Below are positions 7,416-16,066 of a stretch of DNA of 33,327 nucleotides, in pieces. The translations under genes and the position numbers were made by a program. This stretch comes from Desulfuromonas sp. (GTDB lineage Bacteria > Desulfobacterota > Desulfuromonadia > Desulfuromonadales > Desulfuromonadaceae). The notes beneath the pieces were generated by a model, which had not been told where the DNA came from, ran no database searches, and saw only the letters and a list, made by a program, of their open reading frames with translations. How positions within the stretch are numbered: the stretch's first letter is position 1; each line of letters starts with the position of its first letter. Where the stretch lies: contig PKUE01000065.1 in NCBI GenBank assembly GCA_002869685.1, positions 1-33,327 on the forward strand, written 5' to 3'.

Positions 7416-9080
7416 ATGTCAGAAGCGCTGCATTTTACCGTAGGTGGGATAGTTGAAGAGATGGCTCGTCGTTTTCCCGAAAACGATGCGTTGGTTTATC
7501 CCGACCGTGATCTTCGTTATAGCTATGACCAGTTTAATGCCCTGTGTGATCGTGTTGCACGCGGTCTGCTGGCTATGGGGGTCAAAAAAGGGGATCATGT
7601 AGCGATCTGGGCCACTAACGTTCCCGAGTGGGTGATTCTGCAGTTTGCTTCGGCCAAAATTGGCGCTGTTCTGGTGACCGTCAATACCAGTTATCGTTCG
7701 GCTGAATTGGAATATATTCTCGAACAGTCGGATTCAACGACCCTGTTTCTGGTCAAGGGATTCAAGGATACTGATTACGTTGAAACGACTTATGACGTGG
7801 TTCCTGAATTGCGATCCTCTGCTGTTGGCGAACTGAGCAGTGCAAAGCTTCCGTTCCTGAAGAATGTTGTGTTTATCGGTGAAGGCACTCCAGAAGGTAT
7901 GACCAATTTTGCTGACATCGAAACCAAAGCCGATCAGGTACCGGTGGCCGAGCTTGATGCCATTAAAGAGACGCTTGATGAGCATGATGTGATCAATATG
8001 CAATACACCTCGGGAACTACCGGGTTTCCGAAAGGGGTCATGCTGACTCATCACAATATTGTCAATAATGGCTTTAACATTGGCGAATGCATGCGCTTTA
8101 CTGAAAAAGACCGCCTGTGTATTCCGGTGCCTTTTTTCCACTGTTTCGGCTGTGTTCTCGGCGTTATGGCCTGTGTTACCCATGGTTCGACCATGGTGCC
8201 GGTGGAAACATTTGTTCCTGAGCAGGTGTTGAAAACTATCGAGATGGAGAAATGCACGGCTGTCCATGGTGTTCCCACCATGTTTATTGCCGAGCTGGAA
8301 CACCCCAATTTCGACAAGTACGATCTGAGCTCCTTGAGAAGCGGAATCATGGCCGGATCACCGTGTCCGATCGAAGTGATGAAGCGGGTCATTCGTGACA
8401 TGAATGCCTCTGAAATCACCATCGCCTATGGTCAGACAGAGGCGTCACCGGTGATTACCCAGACCCGTACTGACGACCCCATCGAATTGCGCGTGGCCAC
8501 TGTGGGTCGGGCTCTTCCCGATGTTGAGGTGAAAATTGTCGATATCGAGACGGGTGCAACATTGCCCCCGGGAAAACAAGGGGAGTTGTGTACCCGCGGC
8601 TATCTGGTTATGAAGGGCTATTATAAGATGCCCGAAGCGACCGCGCAGGCCATTGATGGAGAAAACTGGCTGCATACCGGCGATTTGGCGGTAATGGATG
8701 AGAATGGCTACTGCAAGATTACCGGTCGCATCAAGAATATGATTATCCGTGGCGGTGAAAACATCTATCCGCGCGAAATTGAGGAATTTCTCTATACCAT
8801 GCCAGCGGTTTCCGATGTCCAGGTGTACGGCGTTCCCGACCGTAAATATGGCGAGCAGGTGATGGCGGCTATCAAGATCAAGGAAGGGGCAACGCTGACA
8901 GAAGATGATGTGAAGGCGTTTTGTACCGGTCGTATCGCTAACTATAAAATCCCCCGCTATATCAAATTCGTCGATGAATATCCCATGACCGCCAGTGGCA
9001 AGATTCAGAAATTTAAGCTGCGGGAAATGGCGATCAAAGATCTTCATCTCGAAAGTGACGACAGTGTGGAAACCGCATGA
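7416..9080 (+). CDS. AMP-dependent acyl-CoA synthetase (fatty acid-CoA ligase family)
   Basis: The enzyme activates a carboxylic acid with ATP to an acyl-AMP and transfers it to CoA. The 554-residue protein shows the family motifs in order: YTSGTTGFPKG at 197-207 (P-loop), YGQTEASPV, GYYKMPEAT, WLHTGDLAVMDENGY, GRIKNMIIRGGENIYP, and C-terminal TASGKIQKFKLRE with catalytic Lys529. No membrane segment is seen. The substrate is not certain; medium- or long-chain fatty acids fit best. ATG at 7416 is chosen over 7353 because AAGGAAAGG precedes it and SEALHFTVGG is a typical N-terminus. Its stop overlaps the next start by ATGA, so the pair is probably translationally coupled. Confidence 0.93.
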   Translation: MSEALHFTVGGIVEEMARRFPENDALVYPDRDLRYSYDQFNALCDRVARGLLAMGVKKGDHVAIWATNVPEWVILQFASAKIGAVLVTVNTSYRSAELEYILEQSDSTTLFLVKGFKDTDYVETTYDVVPELRSSAVGELSSAKLPFLKNVVFIGEGTPEGMTNFADIETKADQVPVAELDAIKETLDEHDVINMQYTSGTTGFPKGVMLTHHNIVNNGFNIGECMRFTEKDRLCIPVPFFHCFGCVLGVMACVTHGSTMVPVETFVPEQVLKTIEMEKCTAVHGVPTMFIAELEHPNFDKYDLSSLRSGIMAGSPCPIEVMKRVIRDMNASEITIAYGQTEASPVITQTRTDDPIELRVATVGRALPDVEVKIVDIETGATLPPGKQGELCTRGYLVMKGYYKMPEATAQAIDGENWLHTGDLAVMDENGYCKITGRIKNMIIRGGENIYPREIEEFLYTMPAVSDVQVYGVPDRKYGEQVMAAIKIKEGATLTEDDVKAFCTGRIANYKIPRYIKFVDEYPMTASGKIQKFKLREMAIKDLHLESDDSVETA

Positions 9081-10282
9081 TGTACGCAGAGGGCTGGCAG
9101 ATTCCGGCGAGTGAACTGACGCGCCGCTATCAGGCCCTTCAGGCCAAAATGGCGCAGCAGCAAATTGATCTTGCCATTCTTGTGCAAAATGCTGATTTAT
9201 TTTACTTTACCGGCTCTGTTCAACAGGGGATGCTTCTCATCCCCTGTTCGGGGGAGCCGGTTTATTGTGTGCGCCGTGATTTCGAGCGGGCACGCTATGA
9301 ATCAACCCTTTCGACCATTGTCGAAGCACCCAGTCCCCGACAACTGGCTGATTTTGTCTGCCAGCACTTCGGTGAGCTGCCCAAACAGCCCGGCTTGGAA
9401 CTTGACGTTCTGCCGGTGTCTTTCTACCAGCGTCTGATGCGTACGTTCCCCGATTGTGACGGAGCAGATATCACACCGCTGATTCGTCAGGTCCGCATGA
9501 TCAAATCACCATTCGAGCTGGCGCGTATGCGTGGAGCTGCTGATCAATTGGCGGTGATTTACGAAGAAGCTAAACAGGTGATTTGCGAGGGGATGAGTGA
9601 TCTGGAACTCTCGGCTCATCTGGAGAAAACGGCCCGTCTGGCCGGTCATCAAGGCATTACCCGCATGCGCGCGTTCAATGGTGAATTCTATTGTGGCCAT
9701 GCGTTTTCCGGGGCTGCCGGGGCCCGACCTACGTTCAGTGATACTCCGCTGGGCGGTGTCGGATTAACACCGGCCGTGGGACAGGGTGCCGGACACAAGG
9801 TGATTGCGGCCCATGAACCGATCATTATCGATTTTATCGGTGCTTATCAGGGCTACCTGTGTGATCAGACCCGAACCATGTGCTTAGGCGGTTTGTCGGA
9901 TGATCTGAGTCGTGGTTATGACGACATGCTGGAAATCCTCTGGTACATGGAACAGATCGCCAAGCCGGGAGTGCCCTGGGGCAAGATCTATCGCCAGTGT
10001 CATGAGATGGCGCGCACCTTAGGTCATGAGCAGGCTTTTATGGGGCTGGAAGGGTCACAGGTGGGGTTTATCGGTCATGGTATCGGTACCGAGATTGATG
10101 AATACCCGTTTATTGCCCGTGGCTTTGATCAGGATGTTCTTGAAGAAAATATGACCTTTGCCTTTGAACCGAAGCTGGTCTATCCCGGCATCGGTGCGGT
10201 TGGTGTCGAAAATACCTATGTTGTTACGGCAGACGGGGTCGAGGCGTTGACCCGTTGTCCCGAAGCTCTGGTGGTGTTGTAG
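9077..10282 (+). CDS. M24-family Xaa-Pro aminopeptidase
   Basis: This 401-residue metallopeptidase has an N-terminal creatinase-like domain (about 1-155) and a C-terminal pita-bread domain. All five metal ligands are present: Asp252 (IIIDFIGAY), Asp263 (CDQTRTMCLG), His334 (FIGHGIGTEIDE), Glu364 (FAFEPKLVYPG) and Glu378 (VGVENTYVV). The expected reaction is release of an N-terminal residue next to proline, or a related peptide or amide hydrolysis. It has no signal peptide. It overlaps the acyl-CoA ligase by 4 bp, but that does not reveal a common pathway. It converges with the minus-strand membrane protein gene at 10298, only 15 bp away, with no clear terminator between them. Confidence 0.92.
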   Translation: MMYAEGWQIPASELTRRYQALQAKMAQQQIDLAILVQNADLFYFTGSVQQGMLLIPCSGEPVYCVRRDFERARYESTLSTIVEAPSPRQLADFVCQHFGELPKQPGLELDVLPVSFYQRLMRTFPDCDGADITPLIRQVRMIKSPFELARMRGAADQLAVIYEEAKQVICEGMSDLELSAHLEKTARLAGHQGITRMRAFNGEFYCGHAFSGAAGARPTFSDTPLGGVGLTPAVGQGAGHKVIAAHEPIIIDFIGAYQGYLCDQTRTMCLGGLSDDLSRGYDDMLEILWYMEQIAKPGVPWGKIYRQCHEMARTLGHEQAFMGLEGSQVGFIGHGIGTEIDEYPFIARGFDQDVLEENMTFAFEPKLVYPGIGAVGVENTYVVTADGVEALTRCPEALVVL

Positions 10283-10297
10283 CCCGGTTCTAAAACG

Positions 10298-11548
10298 TCA
10301 GAAGAAAACCAGTAAGGCCGGTAACGCCAGACAGCTGAAGCAGATGGCGATGCCGCGCACCATCTGGCGGGTGCCGACCACCGCCACCACACCCAACTTG
10401 AACAGCAGATTGGCCAGCATGGCGATCAGAATGCTGTTCGCCGCCTGAACTTGTCCCAATTCCCCCATCAGCGACAGCCGTGTGTTACTCAGAGTGATGG
10501 CATCGACATCGGTTATCCCGGAAATAAACGACACCAGATAGACCCCTTGTGTGCCGAGGTGGTTTTTGGCAAAAGAGACGGCCAGCAGCACGCAGGCATA
10601 GATTAGACCAAACAGCAGGGCTTGGGACAGCTCGGCCGGATTGCGGCTTTCCAGACGGGGCGCTTCCTCATTGCGGGTGGTCCTCCAGAAAAATAAGATT
10701 GGCAGCATGCCACCAATGAACATACCACCCATGGGCAGCCATAAATGACGGATCAGTTCCGGGTTGATCAGAAAGATAAACGCGGTGATCCGGATCAGGA
10801 CCACGGTTGACGCCAGGGCGACGACCACTGTGGCGGTGCGTGAAATGGTGGGGTTTGATGACGATTGGCGGCTGAACGTCAGAGTGGTGGCAGTGCTGGA
10901 AACAATCCCGCCGAGAATGCCAAGCACCGGACTGCCCCAACGTTGGCCGACCAGTTTGAGGACGATATAACCCACCAGATTGATGGCGCTGATCAAGACC
11001 ACCATCAGCCAGATATTGTACGGATTCAGGGCGCCGAACGGACCGAAGCGGCTGTTTGGCAATACGGGCAGGATAATGAATGCGACCAGGATAAACTGGA
11101 AGATGGCGTACAGATCCCGCTGTTGCAGCCGCCGGGAAAAAGCGTGCATCTGCGGTTTAAAATAGAGCACCAGGGTGGTGGCCAGACACAGGCTGATTGC
11201 CGTAACACCCTGGCCGATGCTGAGCAGGATGCCAACCAGATAAGCGATCAGCAGTGCAATGGCCGTGGTCATGCCTGAAGAGGAATGTTGTTTGAGGCGT
11301 ACGATATGCCCCATTAATCCCTGACCGGCGATGGTTGCCAGGCCAACGACCATGATCCATTCGGATGTGGTGCTCTGGGAGATGTTGCCACACAGCGTGC
11401 CGAACAGTGTGACCAGAATAAAGGTGCGCAAACCGGCAAACCCGCTTTCACTGCGCTCTCGTTCCAACCCCATCAATGCACCAAGTAGCAGGGCCAGACT
11501 GTACGATTCAACCAGATGGATTGTCGTCGTTTCCAGTGTGATCATCAT
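10298..11548 (-). CDS. MgtC/DUF4010-type integral membrane protein
   Basis: The 416-residue protein is almost wholly hydrophobic, with around ten or more predicted membrane spans. The N-terminal third matches the MgtC/SapB pattern (LLGALMGLERERSESGFAGLRTF), and the rest matches the DUF4010 extension (ISGITDVDAITLS near the C-terminus). MgtC proteins influence Mg2+ homeostasis and the F-ATPase in some pathogens, but the biochemical role of this two-part form is unknown. The start is uncertain: ATG at 11546-11548 or the next codon, and neither has a strong Shine-Dalgarno sequence. It is the last gene of the long minus-strand run, 49 nt after the PagL-like gene. Confidence 0.85.
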   Translation of the reverse strand: MMITLETTTIHLVESYSLALLLGALMGLERERSESGFAGLRTFILVTLFGTLCGNISQSTTSEWIMVVGLATIAGQGLMGHIVRLKQHSSSGMTTAIALLIAYLVGILLSIGQGVTAISLCLATTLVLYFKPQMHAFSRRLQQRDLYAIFQFILVAFIILPVLPNSRFGPFGALNPYNIWLMVVLISAINLVGYIVLKLVGQRWGSPVLGILGGIVSSTATTLTFSRQSSSNPTISRTATVVVALASTVVLIRITAFIFLINPELIRHLWLPMGGMFIGGMLPILFFWRTTRNEEAPRLESRNPAELSQALLFGLIYACVLLAVSFAKNHLGTQGVYLVSFISGITDVDAITLSNTRLSLMGELGQVQAANSILIAMLANLLFKLGVVAVVGTRQMVRGIAICFSCLALPALLVFF

Positions 11549-11597
11549 GACTTACAGCATAGCGTATTTTACGGTTATTGCCATATTCATGCGGTGT

Positions 11598-12161
11598 TCA
11601 GAAATGGCGGCCAATCTGCAGGACGATGGAATTGATGCCACGGTTGTCATGATGCAGTTCACCGTTGGAGAGGTGGTGTAGACGGGCGGTGACAAACCAG
11701 CGTTGACCGGAGAGAGTTGCAAATTCTCCGCCGAGGCCGACAACGGGGTTGAAATTGAGGCGTAAGCCCTGATTGTCGACCTGATAATCGGTGTAGATCA
11801 GGCCGATTCCGGCTTCAACAAAGGGACGCAGGCCACAGCAGGTCAGAGCTTCCAGGGGATATGCCGCCAGCATATTGGCGCTGACGATTGCCCGACAGTG
11901 TGGCGTTGAAGCCAGTCCCGCAGCCCCTTCCACCTTGAACTTGAGTTCTTTGGGCGCTCGATGCGCCCAGACGTGGGCATAATCCCATGTGGCACTGAGC
12001 CCAAGCTGGCCGAAGCGGAGTTCATTGCCGGGTGAGTAGCTGTTGCCCAGTGTGGCGGTGGTTGCCCACTGGGCCTGTTGCCAGATGGTTTCAGCATGGC
12101 TGATTGACGTGAAGGACAACAGCCCGGTCAGTAACGCCAGGATGATGCGACAGGTGATCAT
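11598..12161 (-). CDS. PagL-like lipid A deacylase / acyloxyacyl hydrolase family protein
   Basis: The 187-residue protein has a signal peptide ending near SHA (about 23) and alternating polar and hydrophobic strands typical of an eight-stranded outer-membrane beta-barrel, ending in Phe. The C-terminal part carries the PagL signature with His163-Leu-Ser165-Asn and then GIN at 175-177. PagL removes the 3-O acyl chain of lipid A. In Pseudomonas PagL the catalytic set is His-Ser-Glu; the Glu position aligns here with Asn177, so activity is not assured. GGAGGTG precedes the ATG by four bases. The gene is 23 nt after the small lipoprotein gene, and the two are probably co-transcribed. Confidence 0.8.
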   Translation of the reverse strand: MITCRIILALLTGLLSFTSISHAETIWQQAQWATTATLGNSYSPGNELRFGQLGLSATWDYAHVWAHRAPKELKFKVEGAAGLASTPHCRAIVSANMLAAYPLEALTCCGLRPFVEAGIGLIYTDYQVDNQGLRLNFNPVVGLGGEFATLSGQRWFVTARLHHLSNGELHHDNRGINSIVLQIGRHF

Positions 12162-12184
12162 GTGACACCTCCGGAATTGTGTTG

Positions 12185-12610
12185 CTACAACGCGAAGTCG
12201 TCGGCCATTCGCCAGCCTTGTTCCGTCTTAATCAATTTGAATTTTTCGTGACGGGGGAGACGGTCACCCGCTTTGAATTGACCGTACTTCATCAACTGGC
12301 CGAGCAGTTCCATGCCGGAACCGAGTGCGGCAATCGGGTCGCTGCTGCTGGTGCGGTTGAGTTCTTCCGTCAGTTCCTCAAGGCCCTTACGAAAGACCAG
12401 ATCATATTGAACTTCGGCAATGTAAGTGGTTGTGTCGACACTGAGACCGTTAACTTTGTGGAAGTTCTCAAAACTGAAGATCTTATCGTTGTTTTGCTGC
12501 AGAACCGTTTTAGCGACCTGAATCTGGATTTCCGCATCCGTGGGCACAGAAGTGCAGGCGGTCAATAACACGACGAAAAGAAGCAGGGGGGATAATAGCA
12601 GGATGCGCAT
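12185..12610 (-). CDS. Small predicted lipoprotein of unknown function
   Basis: The 141-residue product starts with a clear lipoprotein signal and lipobox LTAC (Cys19). The mature part (about 122 residues) has no motif I recognise; it mixes strands and helices and ends in EQGWRMADDFAL. A Ser-rich turn near residues 87-91 may be a loop. GGAG lies upstream of the ATG. It is encoded between hflC and the PagL-like gene. The latter is only 23 nt downstream, so a shared envelope role is possible but unproven. Confidence 0.8.
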   Translation of the reverse strand: MRILLLSPLLLFVVLLTACTSVPTDAEIQIQVAKTVLQQNNDKIFSFENFHKVNGLSVDTTTYIAEVQYDLVFRKGLEELTEELNRTSSSDPIAALGSGMELLGQLMKYGQFKAGDRLPRHEKFKLIKTEQGWRMADDFAL

Positions 12611-12656
12611 GGTGAATCTCCATACTGATCAGTGTTGCCGGGAGCCGGTGCTGGAG

Positions 12657-12687
12657 TGCGGGTCGGACGAAAAGCATCCGACCCGCA
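12657..12687 (-). other. Stable stem-loop just after hflC
   Basis: TGCGGGTCGGA (12657-12667) and TCCGACCCGCA (12677-12687) form a perfect 11-bp stem with a 9-nt loop, five bases beyond the hflC stop. Neither strand has a T-run after it, so it is not a standard intrinsic terminator. It may mark or protect the 3' end of the hflKC message. Confidence 0.7.
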
Positions 12688-12692
12688 TCTGG

Positions 12693-13616
12693 TTAGCGGC
12701 TTTGTTCGGTAAACAACTTATAATAGGCGCTGTCGGTAGATAGAATTAACCGGTTATTGGTATTGACCGTTTTCTGATAGGACTCAAGTGTCCGCATAAA
12801 ACGATAAAAATCCGGTTCCTGGTTATAGGCGGCAGCATAAATTGCCGTAGCTTCCGCATCCGCTGTCCCTCGGATCTCTTCGGCCTTGCGGTACGATTCA
12901 GAGCTGATTTTTTTCAGCTCTTTTTGCATCTGTCCCAGGATGTCGGCTTTTTCACCTTCACCCTCGGAACGGTATTGAGCGGCGACCTTCTTACGTTCTG
13001 AGATCATCCGTTCGTAGACCCGCTTGCTGACCTGATCAACGTATTTGATCCGCTTGATCTGGACATCGATCAGAGCAATGCCATATTCCGGAGTGCTCAG
13101 TTTTGCCTGCTCCAGGATATGATCGAGAATCATCTCGCGGCCCACCAGTTCGCGGTTCATGGACGTTTCCTCAATGATCGGGTCGGTCATGTCCGTCGGC
13201 GGTTTGTAATCATCGCCACGCACCAGTTCCACCAGCAGGTGACTGGAGACCGCATCGCGAACCACGGAATCAATAATGTCGTCGAGACGACTCTGGGCGC
13301 CGATCTCGGTGGCGACGGTGGTAAAAAAGAGCAGTGGATCGACGATCCGCCAGCGTGCGGTGGTATCCACCCAGATGTATTTTTTGTCACTGGTGGTGAT
13401 CTGGTTCGGATGACCATCCCAGTTGAGAATCCGTCGGGAAAAACGATGCACTTCCTGAATGACCGGGATCTTGAAATGGATGCCGGCATTGCGCACTTCG
13501 CCAACCGGCTTACCGAATTCAGTGACCAGAGCCTGCTCCGCTTCATTGACAACAAAGAAGGCACTTTGAGCAATCAGGATAACGGCAATAACGATGGGGA
13601 TGATTAAACGTTTCAT
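12693..13616 (-). CDS. hflC: HflC, SPFH/prohibitin-family membrane protein
   Basis: HflC pairs with HflK in a large membrane assembly that surrounds and modulates the FtsH protease. The 307-residue protein has one N-terminal membrane span (about 5-25) followed by a band-7/SPFH domain (FVVNEAEQALVTEFGKPV). A long charged helical region follows (RMISERKKVAAQYRSEGEGEKADI), with the Ala-rich EEIRGTADAEATAIYAAAYNQ segment typical of HflC. Its ATG overlaps the hflK stop (ATGA), which suggests coupled translation. ftsH is not in this window. Confidence 0.95.
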   Translation of the reverse strand: MKRLIIPIVIAVILIAQSAFFVVNEAEQALVTEFGKPVGEVRNAGIHFKIPVIQEVHRFSRRILNWDGHPNQITTSDKKYIWVDTTARWRIVDPLLFFTTVATEIGAQSRLDDIIDSVVRDAVSSHLLVELVRGDDYKPPTDMTDPIIEETSMNRELVGREMILDHILEQAKLSTPEYGIALIDVQIKRIKYVDQVSKRVYERMISERKKVAAQYRSEGEGEKADILGQMQKELKKISSESYRKAEEIRGTADAEATAIYAAAYNQEPDFYRFMRTLESYQKTVNTNNRLILSTDSAYYKLFTEQSR

Positions 13617-14644
13617 TGGCCACCTCCGCTCATAACCTGTTTGCCCAGGGGTAATAAAGGCAGGACGCCGCCACTTTTTTCGTCAACCACATAAATCTCA
13701 TCAACTTTTGGCAAGACCTTGTCCATGGTTTCGAGGAACAGGCGTTGCTTGGTGACCTTGGGCGCTTTGCGGTATTCCTTGACCAGAGAGTTAAAGCGAT
13801 CTGCCTCACCTTTGGCGCGGTTGATCCGCTCCAGGGCGTAGCCCTCGGCTTCAAGGATGCGGCTGCTGGCCACACCGCGCGCTTTAGGGACTTCACGATT
13901 GTATTGCTCGCGGGCCTGAAAGATCAGGCTCTCTTTCTGCTGTTCCGCTTCGTTGACCTCGTTGAACGCGGCTTTAACCTGATCTGGCGGGTTGACGTCC
14001 TGGAATTTGACGGTGACGACGCGAATGCCGATATTGTAACTGTTGAGGATCTTCTGCAAGCCATCTTCGACCGCCAGGGCCAGATCGGCACGCTCGGTTG
14101 TCAGAACCTGAGTGACGTTGGAGTTACCGATAATGCGGCGAACCATGGCTTCGGAAAGATCGCGGATGGTGGCACGCGGGTCGGCGATATTGAACAGATA
14201 TTTCTCCGGATCGATGATCTGGTATTGAACAATCCATTCAACATCGCTGATGTTGAGATCACCGGTCAGGGTTAGCGACTCTTCGCTGAAATCGCGGTTG
14301 CTGTAGGTGGTGCGTACGCCCGCTTTATCGGTACGAAAGCCAAACTCCTCTTTAAGTACCCGGCCGGTTTTAACCCGGTAGACCCGGTCAATGCCGAAGG
14401 GCAGTTTCATGTGCAGTCCGGGGGGTGCTGTACCGATCGATTTCCCCAGCCGCAACAGCACGCCGGTCTCCTCGGTATCAACTTTGTAAAGGGCGCTTTT
14501 CCCTGCGGCAAGCACCAATAAAACAATGATGACGCCGAGGACAATTTTGATAGGCGGGCCACCGCTGGTCTTGATCTTTTTGGCGGCCATGCGCAGGGCC
14601 TGTTCCAGTGGATCCTGTTTTGGTTCCCAGGGACTTTGAGACAT
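13613..14644 (-). CDS. hflK: HflK, SPFH/prohibitin-family membrane protein
   Basis: HflK is the partner of HflC in the FtsH-regulating complex. The 343-residue protein has a short cytosolic N-terminus, with PWEPKQDPLEQALRMAAKKI where E. coli HflK has a Gly-rich stretch, and a single membrane span at about 33-52. A band-7 domain follows (YKVDTEETGVLLRLGK, PPGLHMKLPFGIDRVYRV). A coiled-coil helix and a C-terminal tail come last (LETMDKVLPKVDEIYVVDEKSGGVLPLLPL). AGGAGG lies upstream of the ATG at 14642-14644. It is 39 nt downstream of the TatD-radical SAM gene. Confidence 0.95.
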   Translation of the reverse strand: MSQSPWEPKQDPLEQALRMAAKKIKTSGGPPIKIVLGVIIVLLVLAAGKSALYKVDTEETGVLLRLGKSIGTAPPGLHMKLPFGIDRVYRVKTGRVLKEEFGFRTDKAGVRTTYSNRDFSEESLTLTGDLNISDVEWIVQYQIIDPEKYLFNIADPRATIRDLSEAMVRRIIGNSNVTQVLTTERADLALAVEDGLQKILNSYNIGIRVVTVKFQDVNPPDQVKAAFNEVNEAEQQKESLIFQAREQYNREVPKARGVASSRILEAEGYALERINRAKGEADRFNSLVKEYRKAPKVTKQRLFLETMDKVLPKVDEIYVVDEKSGGVLPLLPLGKQVMSGGGQ

Positions 14645-14683
14645 CCGGGGTCCTCCTGTGAGAGAAAAAAGGTGAAGTGAGGA

Positions 14684-16066
14684 TCAGCCCACTTCGTTGT
14701 AGATACGGGTACGGAATTCGACTCCCAGCTCAGTTGCCAGTTGTTCACAGGCAGTAATGTCGATACCGGGGACAGTGACGGCGGAAGCGACCACCTTGGG
14801 GATGTAGCGTGGTGCTTCACGGATGAACTCTTTGAGGGCGACATAGCCCTGTTCACCAAAGCACGACTGACAGATAAGCTGATAGTCGCTATTGTTCGGC
14901 GCGTTCAAAGAGATGCTTATTTCGTCGATTAACCCTTCGAGTTCGGGCAGGATGTTGCGTTGATGGACCAGGTTCGCCTGGCCGTCGCTGTTGATACGCA
15001 CCTGGATGCCGCGCTCTTTGAGCCAGCTGGCAACCTGTTTGACCAGATCGAGGCGCAGCAGCGGTTCGCCGTAGCCACAGAACACCACTTCTTCGTAACC
15101 CGTTGGATCGCCAATGGCCGCCACCACCTCAGCAAAATCGGGTTCATGGTCAAGTTTGAGTTGATGCCCCTTGACGTTGAAATCGCGGAACTTGGCACAG
15201 AACGTACAACGGTTGCTGCAGCGATTGGTGATGTTGAGATACAGCGAGTTACGGATACGGTAGGCGATTTTGCTGGCCTGATCTACTTCACCAACACCGA
15301 ACAGCTCAAAGGCGTTGAGGCTGGTGATGCGGGCGACATCGGTGAGGGTCAACCCTTTGACTTCGGCAACCATTTCGGCGGTTTTAACGACATAGGCCGG
15401 TTCGTTGCGCTTGCCACGCCATGGTTGGGCGGCCAGGTAAGGACAGTCGGTTTCCACCAGAATCCGTTCCGTCGGCACCTGTTTGAGAACCTCACGAATG
15501 GCGTCGTTTTTCGGATAGGTGATAGTGCCGGTGAACGACAGGTAGAAGCCAAGGTCAAGGCAGGCTTTGGCCATCTCGCTATCGCCACTGAAACAATGCA
15601 GGACGCCACCGATTTCGTTGGCCTTCTCCTCACGTAAAATGGTCAACACGTCGTCATGGGCATCGCGGTCATGGATCACCAGCGGCAGCTGACATTGGCG
15701 TGCCAGGGCGATCTGCTGGCGAAACGCCTTTTGCTGCTGGTCGTGCGGGCAGTGATTGCGGTAGTAATCGAGTCCGATTTCACCGATGGCGACAACCTTA
15801 TCTGCTGTGGCGAGTTGAGCCAGTTCGTCGAGCACTTCTGGAGTCACGGTGGCGGCATCGTGAGGATGAACACCGACCGTGGCATAGATTCCCGTATAGG
15901 TGCGCGCCAGTTCAACACTGGCGCGGGAACTGTCAAGATCGCAGCCGACGGTAATGATGGAGTGAACCCCTTGATCATCAGCACGTTGGATGACCTGATC
16001 CAGGTCGTCAGCAAAACGATTGCCGTCCAGGTGGGCGTGGGTATCAACAAGGGAAGGGTGAGACAT
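14684..16066 (-). CDS. TatD-family metal-dependent hydrolase fused to a radical SAM domain
   Basis: Two enzymes are joined in 460 residues. Residues 1 to about 260 are a complete TatD-type TIM barrel: DTHAHLD (metal HxH), GEIGLDYY (Glu ligand), VIHDRDAH and LHCFSG (His ligands) and ETDCPYL (Asp). TatD proteins are 3' exonucleases or DNases implicated in DNA repair and quality control. Residues about 270-460 are a short radical SAM domain with Cys283-X3-Cys287-X2-Cys290 for the 4Fe-4S cluster, GYGEPLLR as the SAM-binding GxxE segment, and RINSDGQAN. The junction is in frame with no sign of frameshift. Radical SAM proteins of this TatD-associated kind occur as separate or fused genes; their substrate is unknown. 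It lies between metG and hflK. Confidence 0.92.
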   Translation of the reverse strand: MSHPSLVDTHAHLDGNRFADDLDQVIQRADDQGVHSIITVGCDLDSSRASVELARTYTGIYATVGVHPHDAATVTPEVLDELAQLATADKVVAIGEIGLDYYRNHCPHDQQQKAFRQQIALARQCQLPLVIHDRDAHDDVLTILREEKANEIGGVLHCFSGDSEMAKACLDLGFYLSFTGTITYPKNDAIREVLKQVPTERILVETDCPYLAAQPWRGKRNEPAYVVKTAEMVAEVKGLTLTDVARITSLNAFELFGVGEVDQASKIAYRIRNSLYLNITNRCSNRCTFCAKFRDFNVKGHQLKLDHEPDFAEVVAAIGDPTGYEEVVFCGYGEPLLRLDLVKQVASWLKERGIQVRINSDGQANLVHQRNILPELEGLIDEISISLNAPNNSDYQLICQSCFGEQGYVALKEFIREAPRYIPKVVASAVTVPGIDITACEQLATELGVEFRTRIYNEVG

